From Cymodocea nodosa (lineage: Eukaryota > Streptophyta > Magnoliopsida > Alismatales > Cymodoceaceae), in the NCBI GenBank assembly GCA_036874045.1, contig CM072342.1, positions 2,874,501-2,938,500 on the forward strand: a stretch of DNA of 64,000 nt, given 5' to 3'. The notes under the pieces were generated by a model. That model saw only the letters and a list, made by a program, of their open reading frames with translations, was not told where the DNA came from and searched no databases. The position numbers and the translations under genes were made by a program. This document shows, piece after piece, positions 28,001 through 49,113 of the stretch (its first letter is position 1; the number at the start of each line of letters is the position of its first letter).

Positions 28001-28702
28001 GCCTAACATATGCTAACAACAACCAATATATGTCTTAATCCTACCATGTGGAATTGAATGTATGAATTATTTTCTTTCATATATTTCTATTTATGATTAA
28101 ATCTTTAGTTAAGTTATATAAATTTAAATGGTTTTCTCACAATCGGCAGTTTTAGGCTCTCATTTACTTCTTTTAATTTTTTTATACTTGTAATCCTTTG
28201 ACTTCCTAAGAGTATAGACAAATCACCATTATCTTTAATTGGTTCTTCGATTCTAAGTTCCTAGTCTAATTTTCGTATGTTGGACTAACTTCTTTGTTCA
28301 CACTTATCTATTAAGGTGTGACATTCATTGCTTATTTTGATCAACATCTAGACTCTGATGTGGGCTCTTATCTATTAAGCTTTGCATCATTTCTCTCTCT
28401 TTGTTTTCATTGCATGAAGAGTTCGATGCAATTAATATATCGTTAAGATAATTACCTAGCTCCTAACAAATTATATTTGGAATTAATTCTTGTTTGTAAT
28501 TAGGATGTTAACAAACTTTTGCAGTTGACTGTCTACTTGTATAATTAATTAGTAGCAGGAGAGGGAAAAAATGGATCATCCATTATTTTGATTATGAGAT
28601 GAACAACTAATTAATCAAGCGGAGAAAATTAAGCTGGATCATATTAGAAGTTTGATGTAGAGATCATAAAAGAAAAGTAAACAAGGAAGAAAAGCTCTTA
28701 CA
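25062..28702. other. intergenic between RPS29 and the GRAS gene
   Basis: RPS29 3' UTR at the left. About 26480-27080 is a GC-rich patch in AT-rich surroundings, with several short overlapping frames but no recognisable protein; its GGGTCGGGCC and CGTGTCAACACGACCC motifs look like degenerate repeat DNA. About 25750-25830 has two copies of TGATGCACCAGTTGTC, 33 bp apart. From 27100 to 28700 the sequence is AT-rich and apparently empty. Confidence 0.4.
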
Positions 28703-29171
28703 TCAACAAGGAACCCAGGCTGTAGCAAACACCACATTGTGTCCTTTCCAGGTGAGCACAAGATCCTCCTCCTCCTTCTTCAACCCCCATCCGGCGGCGT
28801 GCTCGTCGAGTAGCCCCTTCACCTCCACCACCGCCTCCTCCCCAAACCCCACCCGCCGGAATCCGACCCCCGTCATCCTTTGTGCCCACATGCTCCTCCC
28901 CTCCTGCCTCTCCAGCCTCTGCAACCCTTCTCGGGCAATCACGTTCTCCACCTTCCAACAAACCTCCGCCTCGTACCACTGCCTACGCTCGTTCCCCCGG
29001 GGAAGGAACGTGTCGATGGCGTCGTAGGGGATCCAGAGATAGTTGAACGCCGACCTCAGCCTCCCGATGAGGTCGCCGGACACAAAGTCGGCGTCTTCGT
29101 CGACGAGCGTGACGAGGAGTGGGTCCATGCTCCGGATGGATTTCAGAAGCATGGTCCTAAGAGATATCATG

Positions 29172-29213
<42 letters not shown>

Positions 29214-29792
29214 AAATGGTTGACGGGGAAGGGAGAGACCACTTGCATTGCACCGGCGGTCTCCTCCGGGACGGTGTGGAGAAGCATCTGGCAGTTGACT
29301 ACAAGCGCCTCGCTGCCTTCGGAGACCAGCTGGCGCACGCGCACGTGCGCGATCAACGAGTCGAAAGCTTCGGAAGGGTCGAAAGGTATTGCCTTGAACT
29401 CCATCATCATGTTGCGTGACCTGGCGAAGCTGATCAGCCTCGAGCCAAGCTCGTCGTAGGAGACCTCAAGCAACGGCGGTGGCGGTGGATTGGTCGATGT
29501 GAGGAGTGGGACGGTGAGCCTCAACAACGGTGGACCTTCCGGGCGGTTGGCAAGGGCGTCAATGAGAGTGGGAATCTGCATGCAATGGGTCGTGCTCAGG
29601 TCGACGATGTGGACGACGGGAAATCCCTCCACCGCCTCCACTATGGCGGCGTTGGCTGCGGAGTAGCCGAACCTGCAGCATTAATTGCGCATCATCGCCT
29701 TACGTCGTGATAACTATGAACTTTCTTAGAGTCTTAATTAATTAGTTGTTGTTATGGTATCAGAGCTAGATTAAATATATGTAGATGATATC

Positions 29793-29873
<81 letters not shown>

Positions 29874-30438
29874 TGTTAATCATTTCTGACCTATGCCAAG
29901 GAGTTAGGTCAATGAAGCTTGCAAGAGCAACAGCCGAGAAGCGGTGGTTCTTCACGGCAAGGTCTTCGACGGCGTGGGCCGCGACGGCTGTGAGTAGCTT
30001 GCAGAAGTCGGTTCTGGAGGCACGGGTGATGAGAGCACGGAGGAAGGCGGAGGTGAGGCGCTGGTTGGAATCACCGTCAGGAGGGGCTATGTTGTTGAGG
30101 ACCCAGAGGATCTGCTGGGCCAGGGACGCGTCGTTGCTCTCGATTGCGCTTGCGCAGCGAACAAGCAGTTGTTCCATGCAGCTGCCGCTGTTCATCATCA
30201 TTCTTCCGACGGGCGAGTTGGAAGGGGCTGCAGGGAACTCCGACCAGTACCGTCGGCAAGAAGAAGAAGATGAAGAAGAAGAAGAAGAAGAAGAAGAAGC
30301 AAGGTTGGGGGTGGTGGTGGGCGCCGGAAGGGTTTTCGCTGAAGCCCCAGGGCTTTCGGCCAAACACAGGCTTCCCCCATTTTGGTACAAGTCATGGGGT
30401 GGGAGAGCTGGCGGTGACGATTCAGAGAATTGCATCAT
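28703..30438 (-). CDS. SCL32: GRAS-domain transcription regulator, SCL32 type
   Basis: Nuclear GRAS-family regulator. Two exons: 29891-30438 and 28703-29672, intron 29673-29890 (218 bp), split Arg codon, 505 aa. The N-terminus starts MMQFSESSPP as in SCL32 orthologues and includes a poly-Ser run encoded by GAA/TTC repeats (30257-30299). The first leucine-rich region is CMEQLLVRCASAIESNDASL through QQILWVLNNIAPPDGDSNQR. The VHIID motif reads VVHIVDLSTTHCMQIPTLID (HIVD at 204-207). The PFYRE region contains LVVNCQMLLHTVPEE, and the SAW region ends LTWKGHNVVFATAWVPC. An Ala-Pro dipeptide repeat (six or more units, about 29176-29213) interrupts the middle of the domain. Closest by recall is Arabidopsis At3g49950 (410 aa); this protein is longer because of the Ser and Ala-Pro inserts. 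The intron falls right after LTPWHR, inside the GRAS domain, in a family that is mostly intronless. Confidence 0.92.
29796..29869. repeat. (AT)37 microsatellite in the SCL32 intron
   Basis: 74 bp of perfect AT repeat fills a third of the 218-bp intron. Immediately before it is an inverted repeat, ATATGTAGAT / ATCTACATAT, with a 3-bp spacer, which could extrude as a hairpin with the AT tract. Confidence 0.95.
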
Positions 30439-30525
30439 GGGACACGAGGACGGCCGGCCGGCCGGTGGCTAGCATGTGAGTTGATAAGTAGCGATCATCC
30501 CAGATCTGTCGCAGGTGGAAGAAGA

Positions 30526-30529
30526 CGAT

Positions 30530-30561
<32 letters not shown>

Positions 30562-30592
30562 CATGTACATGTATAAATATATATATATATGT
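30526..30592. repeat. compound (AC)n-(AT)n microsatellite upstream of SCL32
   Basis: (AC)n at about 30529-30552, then ATATATATACATGTACATGT, then (AT)n to about 30590. It lies about 90-150 bp before the SCL32 ATG, in its probable 5' UTR or core promoter. Confidence 0.85.
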
Positions 30593-31664
30593 ATGGATCA
30601 ATTGGAGGAGGAGAGAAAGAGAGGATTCTCCAAGGATGGGATCTGCAGTTCTACGGAAGAAAACGCAAATCCCGAGACGGAGGTACTGATGATTGGCGGA
30701 GGAGGAATGTGGCAGAAAAAGAGGAGAAGGAACGAAAGGCCCAAGGCAACTGTATGGTATATATGCGTATCCAAGGTCAGGAGCAGGGAATTAAGTATGT
30801 CAAAACCCTAGATAGCTCAGCTCATAGATGAAGAAGCACCACGTTTCCAATCCGATAGGAAAAAAATAGCAGGAGATGGATCTGAAGAAGAGTAGTAGCA
30901 GAGAAGAGAGGGCCGGGGCCGGAGGGAATACAAATAATAAATCTATAGACAAGGGCGCCGGTGGGGTTTGCGTATATTGCTTGGTTATGTTGTGGGTTGC
31001 ATGTGAGTTGGCCGACAAGGTTTTGTCAGTACACGAGAGCTTGGGCATTGTCATTCTACATTCTTGATCATCTGGATAGAGATCGGGAGGGAGATCCATC
31101 CTCACGGGCCGTATCATCAAATGCATGAAGAAATGATTTGCTCATTTCAGTTGGGTCTAGGGTTTAGGAAGATGATCGATCGATGCATGATGGAATTCTT
31201 GGATTGCTTCTTTAGTAATTTTTATATCACTGTATTGAATTTTATCAACTATGTATTTTGAATTTCGAAACAATCATTTTGCAATACTTAACTTTCTTTA
31301 ATTTGTGGGAGTACTGTCCCTGTGTATCAAATACCCCTCCGTGTACACGCACACGGAGTCTTGTACGTACCCTGGAAGGCCAGCCAGAACCTTAATATAC
31401 ATTCCAGTTTAGCATCAACGAACGTGAAGCACATATATGTAAGAGTGGGTCCTGATCATGTGACCAACACGGACCAGTACAGGTAGGAGGAGAAGGAGCA
31501 GTGCCGGATCTCCTGTGAGTTCACAGGCCCGGATCGTCCGTCCATCCGTGCAAGGGCGTGGGCTCCATCTCCCTGATCTGCAGCGCAGCTTGATGATCCA
31601 ACTCCAACATATATACACATACCTGCTTTACTTATCTTCGATCGTGAAGGACCATCATCCATTA

Positions 31665-32050
31665 TAGCCTACATGGTAGTACTATACGAGAAATGTTCTT
31701 CTGCCTTGCGGTGTGTATTAAAATTCATTTCAAAACTAATTAATAGTCAGAAAACAGAATAGAGATTTAGGTTCAATTAAGCACATCGGTATTGATGTGA
31801 GACCATTATAGTCTGACACTTTCTTGTACTTTTGTCCTTTAAGCCTACAAATATTCACTGTAGCCTACATGATAGTAATATACGAGAAATGTTCTTCTGC
31901 CTTGCGGTGTGTATTAAAATTCCTTTCAAAACTAATCAATGGTCAGAAAACTGAATAGAGATTTAGGTTCAATTAAACACATCGGTATTGATTTGAGACC
32001 ATTATAGTCTGACACTTTCTTGTACTTTTGTCCTTTAAGCCTACAAATAT
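31665..32050. repeat. tandem duplication, period 196 bp
   Basis: Copy 1 is 31665-31860 and copy 2 is 31861-32050. I count about 8 mismatches, roughly 96% identity. Both contain the block AAATGTTCTTCTGCCTTGCG and a TGTGTATTAAAATTC segment. No coding potential. Confidence 0.92.
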
Positions 32051-32326
32051 GTTACAGATAATATATGTATGAATTGAACTCTGATATCATATTAAAGATA
32101 AATCTTAAAATCAAATGATTATAAGAAAATGAAATATAATATTATAAGTCATAGACTCAATCACATCTACATCGATTTATGACTTTTACAGTTCAACACT
32201 GCCACCGTATCTCCTTGTACAACGGTAACAAATTGAACTAAACATATCTGCATGTGGTCCTTGGCTATCTCTTTGGCAGCCTTGGCACGATTCCACAATA
32301 ATTGAAGTCTAAGTGATCCAACACAC

Positions 32327-32353
32327 CTCTCTCTCTCTCTCTCTCTCTCTCTC
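32327..32353. repeat. (CT)13 microsatellite
   Basis: Perfect CT dinucleotides between ACACAC and CAAAAG. Confidence 0.9.
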
Positions 32354-32754
32354 AAAAGCTGACATCAGAATCGAAAGGAGTGCGATTGCAAAAGGAAATA
32401 GAAAAAGATCATCCGCTTCTTTGAAGAATGGAGTGGAACTGTAACTACCTTCAAATAGTGTTTTTTTATGCATATATACACCTTGAGTGTATGTACTGTA
32501 TATGTATTGAGTCTGTATTAGCATATATGATTGAAAAGAGTTGAGATTACCATAAATAAATCTACCTTGTTGGAATTCAAACCTCGATCCTTTTTCAAAA
32601 GAAACCAAAGAGAGTACAGCTTACAGTATGCAAGATAACATGATCCGTTTCCATAAAATTGGCTAACTTTTGAGTGTACGAAAACAAAGACCTTATACAT
32701 ATATTAATAATAATGTCTTAAGTAAGTGTAATATTTCTCTAATTCTTTAGTACG

Positions 32755-32845
32755 TAGCGCTTATGACACAATGAAACAAGCCTAGGCAAGTCAAGGTTCA
32801 AATCTTGATGAACGCAAAACATTACCATTATCAAAGAAAAAAGGT
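32755..32845 (+). mobile_element. SINE-like fragment
   Basis: Contains a tRNA B-box-like GGTTCAAATC (about 32791) after AAGCCTAGGCAAGTC, then CATTACCATTATCAAAGAAA leading to an A-rich end. The block ACCATTATCAAA(G/A)A recurs at about 39290, behind a similar GATCGAACCC box. This pattern suits a tRNA-derived SINE tail, but the 5' end and target duplications cannot be defined. Confidence 0.35.
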
Positions 32846-33056
32846 CAAGAAGGCATGAGACGATAGGGTGGTGGCGTATGTTGAACCCTTTCTTTAATTA
32901 GGGTTGGACAATAGAAAGGTTAAAGAGAGGAGGAAAGATTCTGAAATTTTTCTATATATAGGTGCACTGATTCCTTGAAGATCATGAACTGGTGACAACA
33001 ACAAGAAGACAATAATACATGTATTATGTGTGATAAATTTATAATATACATATAAA

Positions 33057-33209
33057 CTAATTGGGAAGAGAAGGGGAGGTGGGAGGTCTCTTCTTGATCT
33101 GCTTAATTAACAAATAAACAATATGGCTGACATCCGTATTGTGAGGGCGTATGCTCTGCAAACAAATCAGCACTGAAAGTAACGTGCATGCTAAAGCAAC
33201 AGTTTTCAT
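33057..33209 (-). CDS. possible secreted peptide precursor (50 aa)
   Basis: ATG at 33209, stop at 33057-33059. The N-terminus MKTVALACTLLSVLICLQ looks like a cleavable signal peptide. The basic, proline-rich end (KKRPPTSPSLPN) recalls the C-terminal core of IDA-like abscission peptides (PPSxPSxxxN), but lacks the expected basic-His-Asn ending and is short for that family (about 75-100 aa). Chance cannot be excluded; there is no transcript evidence. Confidence 0.25.
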   Translation of the reverse strand: MKTVALACTLLSVLICLQSIRPHNTDVSHIVYLLIKQIKKRPPTSPSLPN

Positions 33210-34132
33210 GTCATCTAACCTAATTTGGTTACATGCATGATTTGATTTGATTTGATTTAACGTGATTAGGGTAAACATGGATTATCGGAGAAGGCAAACA
33301 ATATGTATCGGACGGGACTGCATGAGATTAGGGTTTCAGAACCTCGCCTTTCTGGCCGTGGATGAACAATTTTTAAGAGAAATGATGGAGTGGGTGTACG
33401 GCTGCATCAAATTTGAACCAGTGGATTATCCTTCTCGCTGCAGCTTTTAGAAACCCGGTGTTAAAATAATTGGTCGGTCGTCCACTTTACAGTGAAGAAA
33501 GATGCTAGTCAACACAGACAAAATCATACCACGTCAGAAAATAAACAAGATTCAACCTTAAAAGTGATGCAATTAATTAACAACATTCATAGCATAAAAC
33601 CGAAGAAAAAGTTCTTCTTGTGAGCATTGCGATAATTAGAAAGATCATCCTCTATGTAAATATCCATTTAGATGTGGGAAACAAATTTAAAAAGGTGTCT
33701 GGCAAAGAGGTTTCTTTTTCTTTTTCTTTTTTTTGACAAAGAGGTTTACCCATAATGTAAATATATAAAAGAAGCTTACCCATCATGACAATGCGCAAAT
33801 TTCTTATAACTAAGATAACATGGGTAATTGGGTCCATCAACCATATATAAATCTGATCAAGCAATAAGCCAAGAGAAATCTAATACTCGTGAGACATAGT
33901 AGTATCTAGAACAACCATTGCAAGGCACAACAACATTCAAATTGATTCTCTATAGCCACAAAAATACTTGGACTGACCCTCAAAAATATGACCCTAGAGA
34001 TCCAAAACCTCAAGATGCTTCAACTTAATTGGCTTGACCTCAAAAATCATTCCCTTAAGTCTCTATAGATAAGTGTAGATGTATCCCAATGCAAATCTTG
34101 TATTCTAATCATCTCTAGAATCTAATCTAATC

Positions 34133-34368
34133 TTAATTATCCCATTGAGCATTGAATGGTCTTTGGTTTCCCTCGTACTGATGAGGAATTAATGCATGGT
34201 TGGCGAGGAAGAGGAGAAGCAGAAGAGAAGTATGTAGCATCCTGAAAATTGGATGCAGACGAGGCCGTGGATCGTTAAGCAAATGACACCATGCATGACT
34301 AGGAATGCGCAGTTGGTGAGAAAGAGGAGAAGGAGAAGGAGAGGAGTGGATCTCAAGGAAATCATCAT
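34133..34368 (-). other. imperfectly duplicated Leu-rich, signal-peptide-like segment
   Basis: On the minus strand, ATG 34366-34368 opens MMISLRSTPLLLLLLFLTNC, and ATG 34238-34240, in another frame, opens MLHTSLLLLLFLANHALIPH. The two DNA stretches (about 34290-34355 and 34180-34240) are recognisably similar. This may be a decayed or tiny secreted-protein locus, or only pyrimidine-rich DNA. Confidence 0.2.
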
Positions 34369-37366
34369 CCATTCATTTTTCACCAGTATGATTACAGAGT
34401 TATTTATAGACAGCCAGCACCCCTTTAACAGCCGGATAAGGCATGTTACATGAAAGACGACACATCAAGCATGGGAAATGTCTTTTATGCCCCAATACAT
34501 ACTACTTGTTTTATAAGTTTGTGACTCATCCCCATCTTCCAATGGAGAGTGGTGCCCTTCCTTGCGGCATCAAGGAGTTTCATCAAGCTTTGTTATTTAA
34601 GATCAATTGGTTTTGTCTGGAAGAAACTTCTTTAAAGCTTCAATCCTATATATGTCAATTCAAACCTAGGCAAACCAATCCAACACAACGGAGCCACCAC
34701 TGCATAATGGCATCATGAGTCAGCCTACGCTCTAGAGTGCTTACAAGCTTTAGAGGAGAACGTTTCCCGCCTGAGTGATAGTTAGTTGGCTTGACAAATG
34801 ATAAAGCTAAAAAGTAAGGTCAAGTCCTACAGATATAGCCCGGAGCTTCATCAAAAAGAGTTGTGGATTGTGTTTAAACTCCTAAATGGTGTACACCCAC
34901 CCTCACAAACAACTAATTAATTCACCTTCAATGTTGAAAGATTCAAAACCATAGAAGGGGATATCTAAGTTAAGGGAGGATGTGTGGTAGTTATGAGAGG
35001 GGAATAGCTAGTCATCCCTAAAGCTTAATTTCAAGAAGCTATGGATTCCTTTTTTTAAAAGACGCTGTTCAAGATGAGTATGACTCGAGGGTACTAACTA
35101 GATTGTGCTATTTAAAGCCATGGCAAACAATACTTGGGTGTCAATGGATCTACCAGCTAGAAGGCTCCAAACTAACTAGATGCAAATGAGTCTTCAAGAA
35201 GAAGATGCTAGCTAATAATAATATAGTGGTGGGCAAGTATAAGGTAAAAATGGTTGTCAAGCGCTTCACCTAAAAGGAATGGTATTGATTACCTTAACAC
35301 TTAATTCTCTATTGCCTCATATCTTCACCATTCATTTGTTAATTGCAGTAGACATTAATTAAATGGATGTGAAAATGGGATTTTGCAATAGACATTTGAT
35401 GGTATAGATATACATGATATGCAACTCGAGGGGACTTGAAGATTAACATGCAATTAAGTATGGGGGTGTAAATGGGTTAACAACTGTGTTATTTGCAACC
35501 GATTGATTGCGAATGACTCAGTTGATCAGAGAGAACAACTTCTATATATAGAAGTTTGAATCTTGATAAACCAAAAGATCGCTGCGGTACGGTTATCGAA
35601 AACGATGGCTGTTGATCGGTGCTCTTAATTTAATTAACATGCATCAATATTTACATTCCTTGGTCCTTGCAAATTAATCCAACACCTACGATTTCTTCTA
35701 CGTACGTACCCCCATTTATACATACATATATACGATCAACAGCAAAAGTCCAATCTTGCATGATTGATTCAGAGACACCACTGCCGCCAGGCTCGGAAAG
35801 CTGCCATGGCGCCTTAGTTTAATGCATGTGTATGAGCGTGTTCAAGGGAGGAGGCATAAGAAGAATCTATAAAGGGCATAACAGGAGAACAGCATGGGGT
35901 TAAGAAGCGGAGATTATTAATCAAATCGCTGGTGGATTATTTATGACTGATTCCTGAGGGTTGATTAATTAGGGTACAAAGACTAGAAGACAAACGAAGT
36001 GGAGCATGCACCCCATACTAATAAGCCAGGATTAGTTCCAGTGCCTCCCAGACGACACCGTAAGAAACAAGAGCCTGTAGGGCTGGCGATGGTCGTGTGC
36101 ATGTTGAGCCAAAGGGGAATGTCATGTCAGGCATGTGCCGCCCCTCCTGCTTTAATTGGCTTGGGAGTTCTCAAGCTTGATTTCTTAATTAAGCAGGTCT
36201 TGTCTTACGCTGTCACCGCAGAAATCAGTAGAATATATCTGTATATATAAATATATATATATGTATGTATGTATGTATGTGTACGTGTAACCCAATTTAA
36301 CTCGTGACGTACCTGTGGAGGCCATTGAGATAAGATGTTTAATTTGCGCCGAACACGGAACTCTACGTTGATGACTGGTTAATCCTGTCAGTTTCACAAG
36401 CTCCTGCCAATATATTCTCATCACTCGATCGAACTCATCTAATAAATTATATAGATCTCCAATGCGCTCTGCCAATATGAGGGGCTTTTTTTTAGTTTTA
36501 AATCTTCTTGATAGAAACCAATTAATTAATTAAGTACCGTAGTAGCTAAGCAACAAGAGCCGCCGAGTGCTTCTCGCGGTGCAGATATGATGCGTTCCGA
36601 TGCACGTCTTTTAAAGATTTTCACAGATCTATATGTATACATATATATCCGTTCGATGGTTATTGTACTCTGCCGGATGCATGCAGGAAACGTCGTCACG
36701 TTTTGAACCTGCTTTATTATGGACGACTGATTTAAATTATTATGCGTTTTGATGCGAAATCTTATATATATATACGTATAATTCATTAATCTATGACATA
36801 ACTTTTACAACCAGGTGTAAATAAAAATCTTATCGTGTATTTATTATCATATAGTAACATAACCTAGCTATACGATTACTTGTACCCTTATATGGATGGA
36901 TACGATAAAATTCTAAGTGCATGTACACTTATAAAAGCTTCTCTAAAAATACCTCGTGAAAGAAATTACATATTTGTACCATTATTAAGATATCTATTGA
37001 GTTTTCAACAAAGAGAGCTCTGGAACGTCAACCCCAAAGAACGCTCGTTCAATTAATCTTTTCCCTCCTCTTTTCTTAACGATGGCATATATATATATAT
37101 ATTTGAAGTGCAGGAAAGTTAGATATTAAATTAAGAGCGGGCCATGATACACGTACAGGTTTAATAAATAAAAAGAATTAAATAAAAGTAGCTATATTAA
37201 TATTATGAAAATAATAAAAGTCTCATTTTCATTATAAATTTAAATATTTTAAATTACTCCGCATTGATCTTATCGATCGCATGTTACACGTAATGCAAAT
37301 AAGAAAAAACGCAGTAGAGTCCTTTCAACGTTACTGAATAGTGTTTTCGTCGACATGGTATCGCTT

Positions 37367-46064
<8,698 letters not shown>

Positions 46065-46275
46065 CTTCGCGGCCGCTGTTGACGACTCTACGTGCTATTC
46101 CTGGTTCGAATCGGAGCGCCGGGCAGATCGAAACCCTCGTCACCTCCCTCTTTCTTCAGGAATTAGGATTTCGGTGTTTCTTCCGATCGTGGACCGAGTG
46201 GAACTGGGAAGGGTATAGGCCGACTCCGCCCATCTCCTGAGCTGTCAAGAGGTGTGGCCCCACCTTGTATGTGGG

Positions 46276-46281
46276 GGCCCA
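46276..46281 (-). promoter_or_regulatory. site II motif upstream of SRP54
   Basis: TGGGCC on the minus strand, within GTGGGGGCCCAC, about 212 bp before the SRP54 ATG. Same motif class as in the CTU2 and RPS29 upstream regions. Confidence 0.4.
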
Positions 46282-48396
46282 CTCGTTCTGTTATTATAGT
46301 ATCATTTTCTTTTTATTCATAATATACAGAAAGATAAAATCAATTAATATAATTTACAAGAAAGTTTTACCAATGAATTAGAATAATCTATAAAACAAGA
46401 TTACCTTCTCAAGTTTATCAAATAACTAGATGCTCTTTTAAAGTGAATTTCCAATTATACCCCTTTCATTTTATAACCTTTGAAATGAAACTAATCAAAT
46501 CTAAATCTTCGTACAAAAAAATTCGCGTCTTATATATCGCATTTTTCTGTAAAATTAATCATTCATTTTTTCAGATAATATATGGATCATGCATGATCAT
46601 TCTTCGTAATTAGTAATTCTTCTTAAAATATTTTCTTTTTATGATATTTAAATTTTTCTTATATATATGGATCATGCATGATCATCAGATAATTTAAAGG
46701 CCCAGAACTTGTTGTTGATCTGCAAGACAATATATATATGATGATTATTCTTTGGATATATATTAAGTGAATGGCACTACTGAACAGTGACTACATTGTA
46801 AATGCCATGACCTTTTATATTGCTACATTTTCACTATTTAATATTATTCCCTACTAGACTTCAGATATTTAACAAACAATATTGTTGATATGGGCACAAT
46901 AATTACGACCCAACTTGTTAAAATTGCTAAGGTTTTGCTGTGGCTTCATCAAACTAATTTGCAATTACCTAAGACTGTCTCTGGTGTTACTTCTTCTGAC
47001 AAGAGGAAACATTTTTATCCATAAATTTTACTAACAAGAAAAAAAAGTCAGCTTAACCACGGTTGTAAATGGTTATATTGGCGGTTATTAATTAGCTGTA
47101 ATTCCCTGGAATTCTATAAGGCTTATTTGTAACATCTTAAGCTTGTTTCTTGATTGACATAAAAGATTTGGTGATAGATAGAAACACTAAAAAAAATATC
47201 TATGCAATCGATCTCACATAATAATATTGTATATGATTCAGATTGTTGTTATCGTTGAATACAGACTCTTCTTACTTAAAAAATAATACCTTTCTCAGTT
47301 GCATATTTGACTCAAATTGCATTTGATGTAATTAATTGCAATTGTGGAAAACAGTGCCACTCTAATTATTGTGGGCAATTTGTTGGAGCAAACCGATATT
47401 TGATTCAAATTGCAATTATTTCCAGGTCGCCTTTTGTTTAAGCTTATCATTGATGTGAATATCCCCACAAACCCTTCATTGCTAACCCCATAGTGTGGGC
47501 TCATGTCGTTCCAGCCTGTACATTAAATCATTTGCATGCATGCCCTTACACACGAAGAGAATTATTTAAATATTTTTCATCGTCAAATGTTGACCGTTGG
47601 GACATTGCAATCCTATCAAAGTCTCCTTCTTCGTGGGCTATTTCTATTCCGCCCTCTAAATCATTTTTTTGCTAGGTAAAAGTAGAAATTAAATTAAAAT
47701 CCCCATCTATGAAAATCACAGCTAGAGTGATAGTCTAAGTACAAATAAGAAAAGAATCATGAACATTGACAATATTTAATTTGAAGGCCGAACGTTACTA
47801 GATCGACCTTGTTGATCTGCAAAGAGATTGTATTTCGTTAAATTTATAAATTTCAGCCTTTGTAAAAGATTTTCTAATTAAAAGGAGGACAAATCAATAA
47901 TATTGGGAAACATGAAGTTAATATATCAAGAGAAGTTTTTGGAAATGAGGTTATTTCTATTTAACTAAATAATTTAAAACAAAGTCAAAATGAATATATT
48001 CCAAATAACATTAAGGAAGGATTAGTGTATGCTGAAAATCAAGAAAAGGAAAGTTTTAACTTTACTTTTATAAATTGTTAGGGTATATCGAAAAGGACGA
48101 AAAGTAATTTAACGTTTTTTCATTTATATATAAGCCCACATTTTACTTTCCGCTTGATACTTTCTTTCCTCTTAAGTTTTGAAAGTCTATCCTTCCCTCT
48201 TGCTTGCCTGTTCTCACTCCCACTTGTAGTCACCTACTCCTGTTGTTGCTCGCTTGCTCATCTACTCATGCTCCTATTTGCCTATTTACAATCACTTGCT
48301 TGTTGGTAGTCTCCAGATATTGTAAGACTTTTCAAACACATACATCACTAAAGGAAATTTAGTGTTTAAACTCTTTGACCATGCTAAGAATATTTT

Positions 48397-49113
48397 GGTT
48401 TTAGAGTCTTATTCAGAGTAACTATTTGATTTCATCTTGTGTTCATATATATAAGCATTATAATAATTGGCAAACTCTTTGCATCAATTGTAAACCATCA
48501 TCTTGTGTTCCTTATGATTCTCTTTGTGTATTTCATGTTTGAATTTGATGAATTGACTTTGTATATATGGGCATTCCAATAATTTGTTAAAGTACATGTT
48601 GTTGGTAGGGTTCTCATTGAAATATTTCTTGAATAAATGTAGACCAATCATACCATTATCGTATAGCCAATTAACTACAATATCATATTTCAATCTAAGT
48701 TAACATCATATTACAAGCATGTTTACAAAATAATGAAATGATAAATTGAAAAAAGAAGAAAAGAAATAGAAACGATGAAAGTAGAAAATAATCAAAAGTA
48801 ATTTTATTCTTGACATTTTTTTAAAATGTTTATGCATATAATGGAAAATAATAAAATTTGAATTTTGGGTATTTGTGCTTTTGATGGAAAATGATAGAAT
48901 TTAAAATTTAAGTGTTTGTGTATGTGGTAAAAAATGATGGAATTTGAGTATTTGTATTAGTGTTAGTAATTTTAGATATTAATGTATTAGTTATACATTA
49001 TAACATAATTCATAAATTTTTACAAAATTCAAAAGTATCAATACAAGTCAATAAAATTCAAATATAAATTATGAAAATTATGGTTTTAGAGTCTTATTCA
49101 GAGTAACTATTTG
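48397..49113. repeat. 32-bp direct repeats about 685 bp apart
   Basis: Exact copies at 48397-48428 and 49082-49113, beginning GGTTTTAGAGTCTTATTCAG and ending AACTATTTG. They may be edges of an internally rearranged element or a short duplication. Confidence 0.85.

Larger units (their letters stand above)
30439..37366. other. intergenic between SCL32 and SRP54
   Basis: Left part: SCL32 leader and promoter on the minus strand, with CA/TA microsatellites. The remainder has a 196-bp tandem duplication (31665-32050), a (CT)n repeat, a SINE-like fragment near 32755, three weak small-peptide ORFs (33057-33209; 34133-34368, two frames), and AT-rich DNA with many TATA-type dinucleotide runs. I recognise no full gene. 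Confidence 0.45.

Noticed and set aside
29755..29767. TGGTATCAGAGCT, resembling an LTR-retrotransposon primer-binding site
   Set aside because: It sits in a 218-bp intron with no LTR end, TG..CA border or coding remnant; a similar reversed motif near 32078 is also isolated.
35459..35480. TGGGGGTGTAAATGGGTTAAC, like a hAT terminus
   Set aside because: No matching inverted end or target duplication found on either side.
36108..36170. GAGCCAAAGGGGAATG with a distant TTGGCTT, vaguely miR399-like
   Set aside because: It does not match the mature miR399 sequence, and the possible fold has large unpaired loops.
46095..46112. GGTTCGAATC box in the SRP54 leader, as in a tRNA gene
   Set aside because: No A-box or cloverleaf around it; it lies in the 5' UTR.
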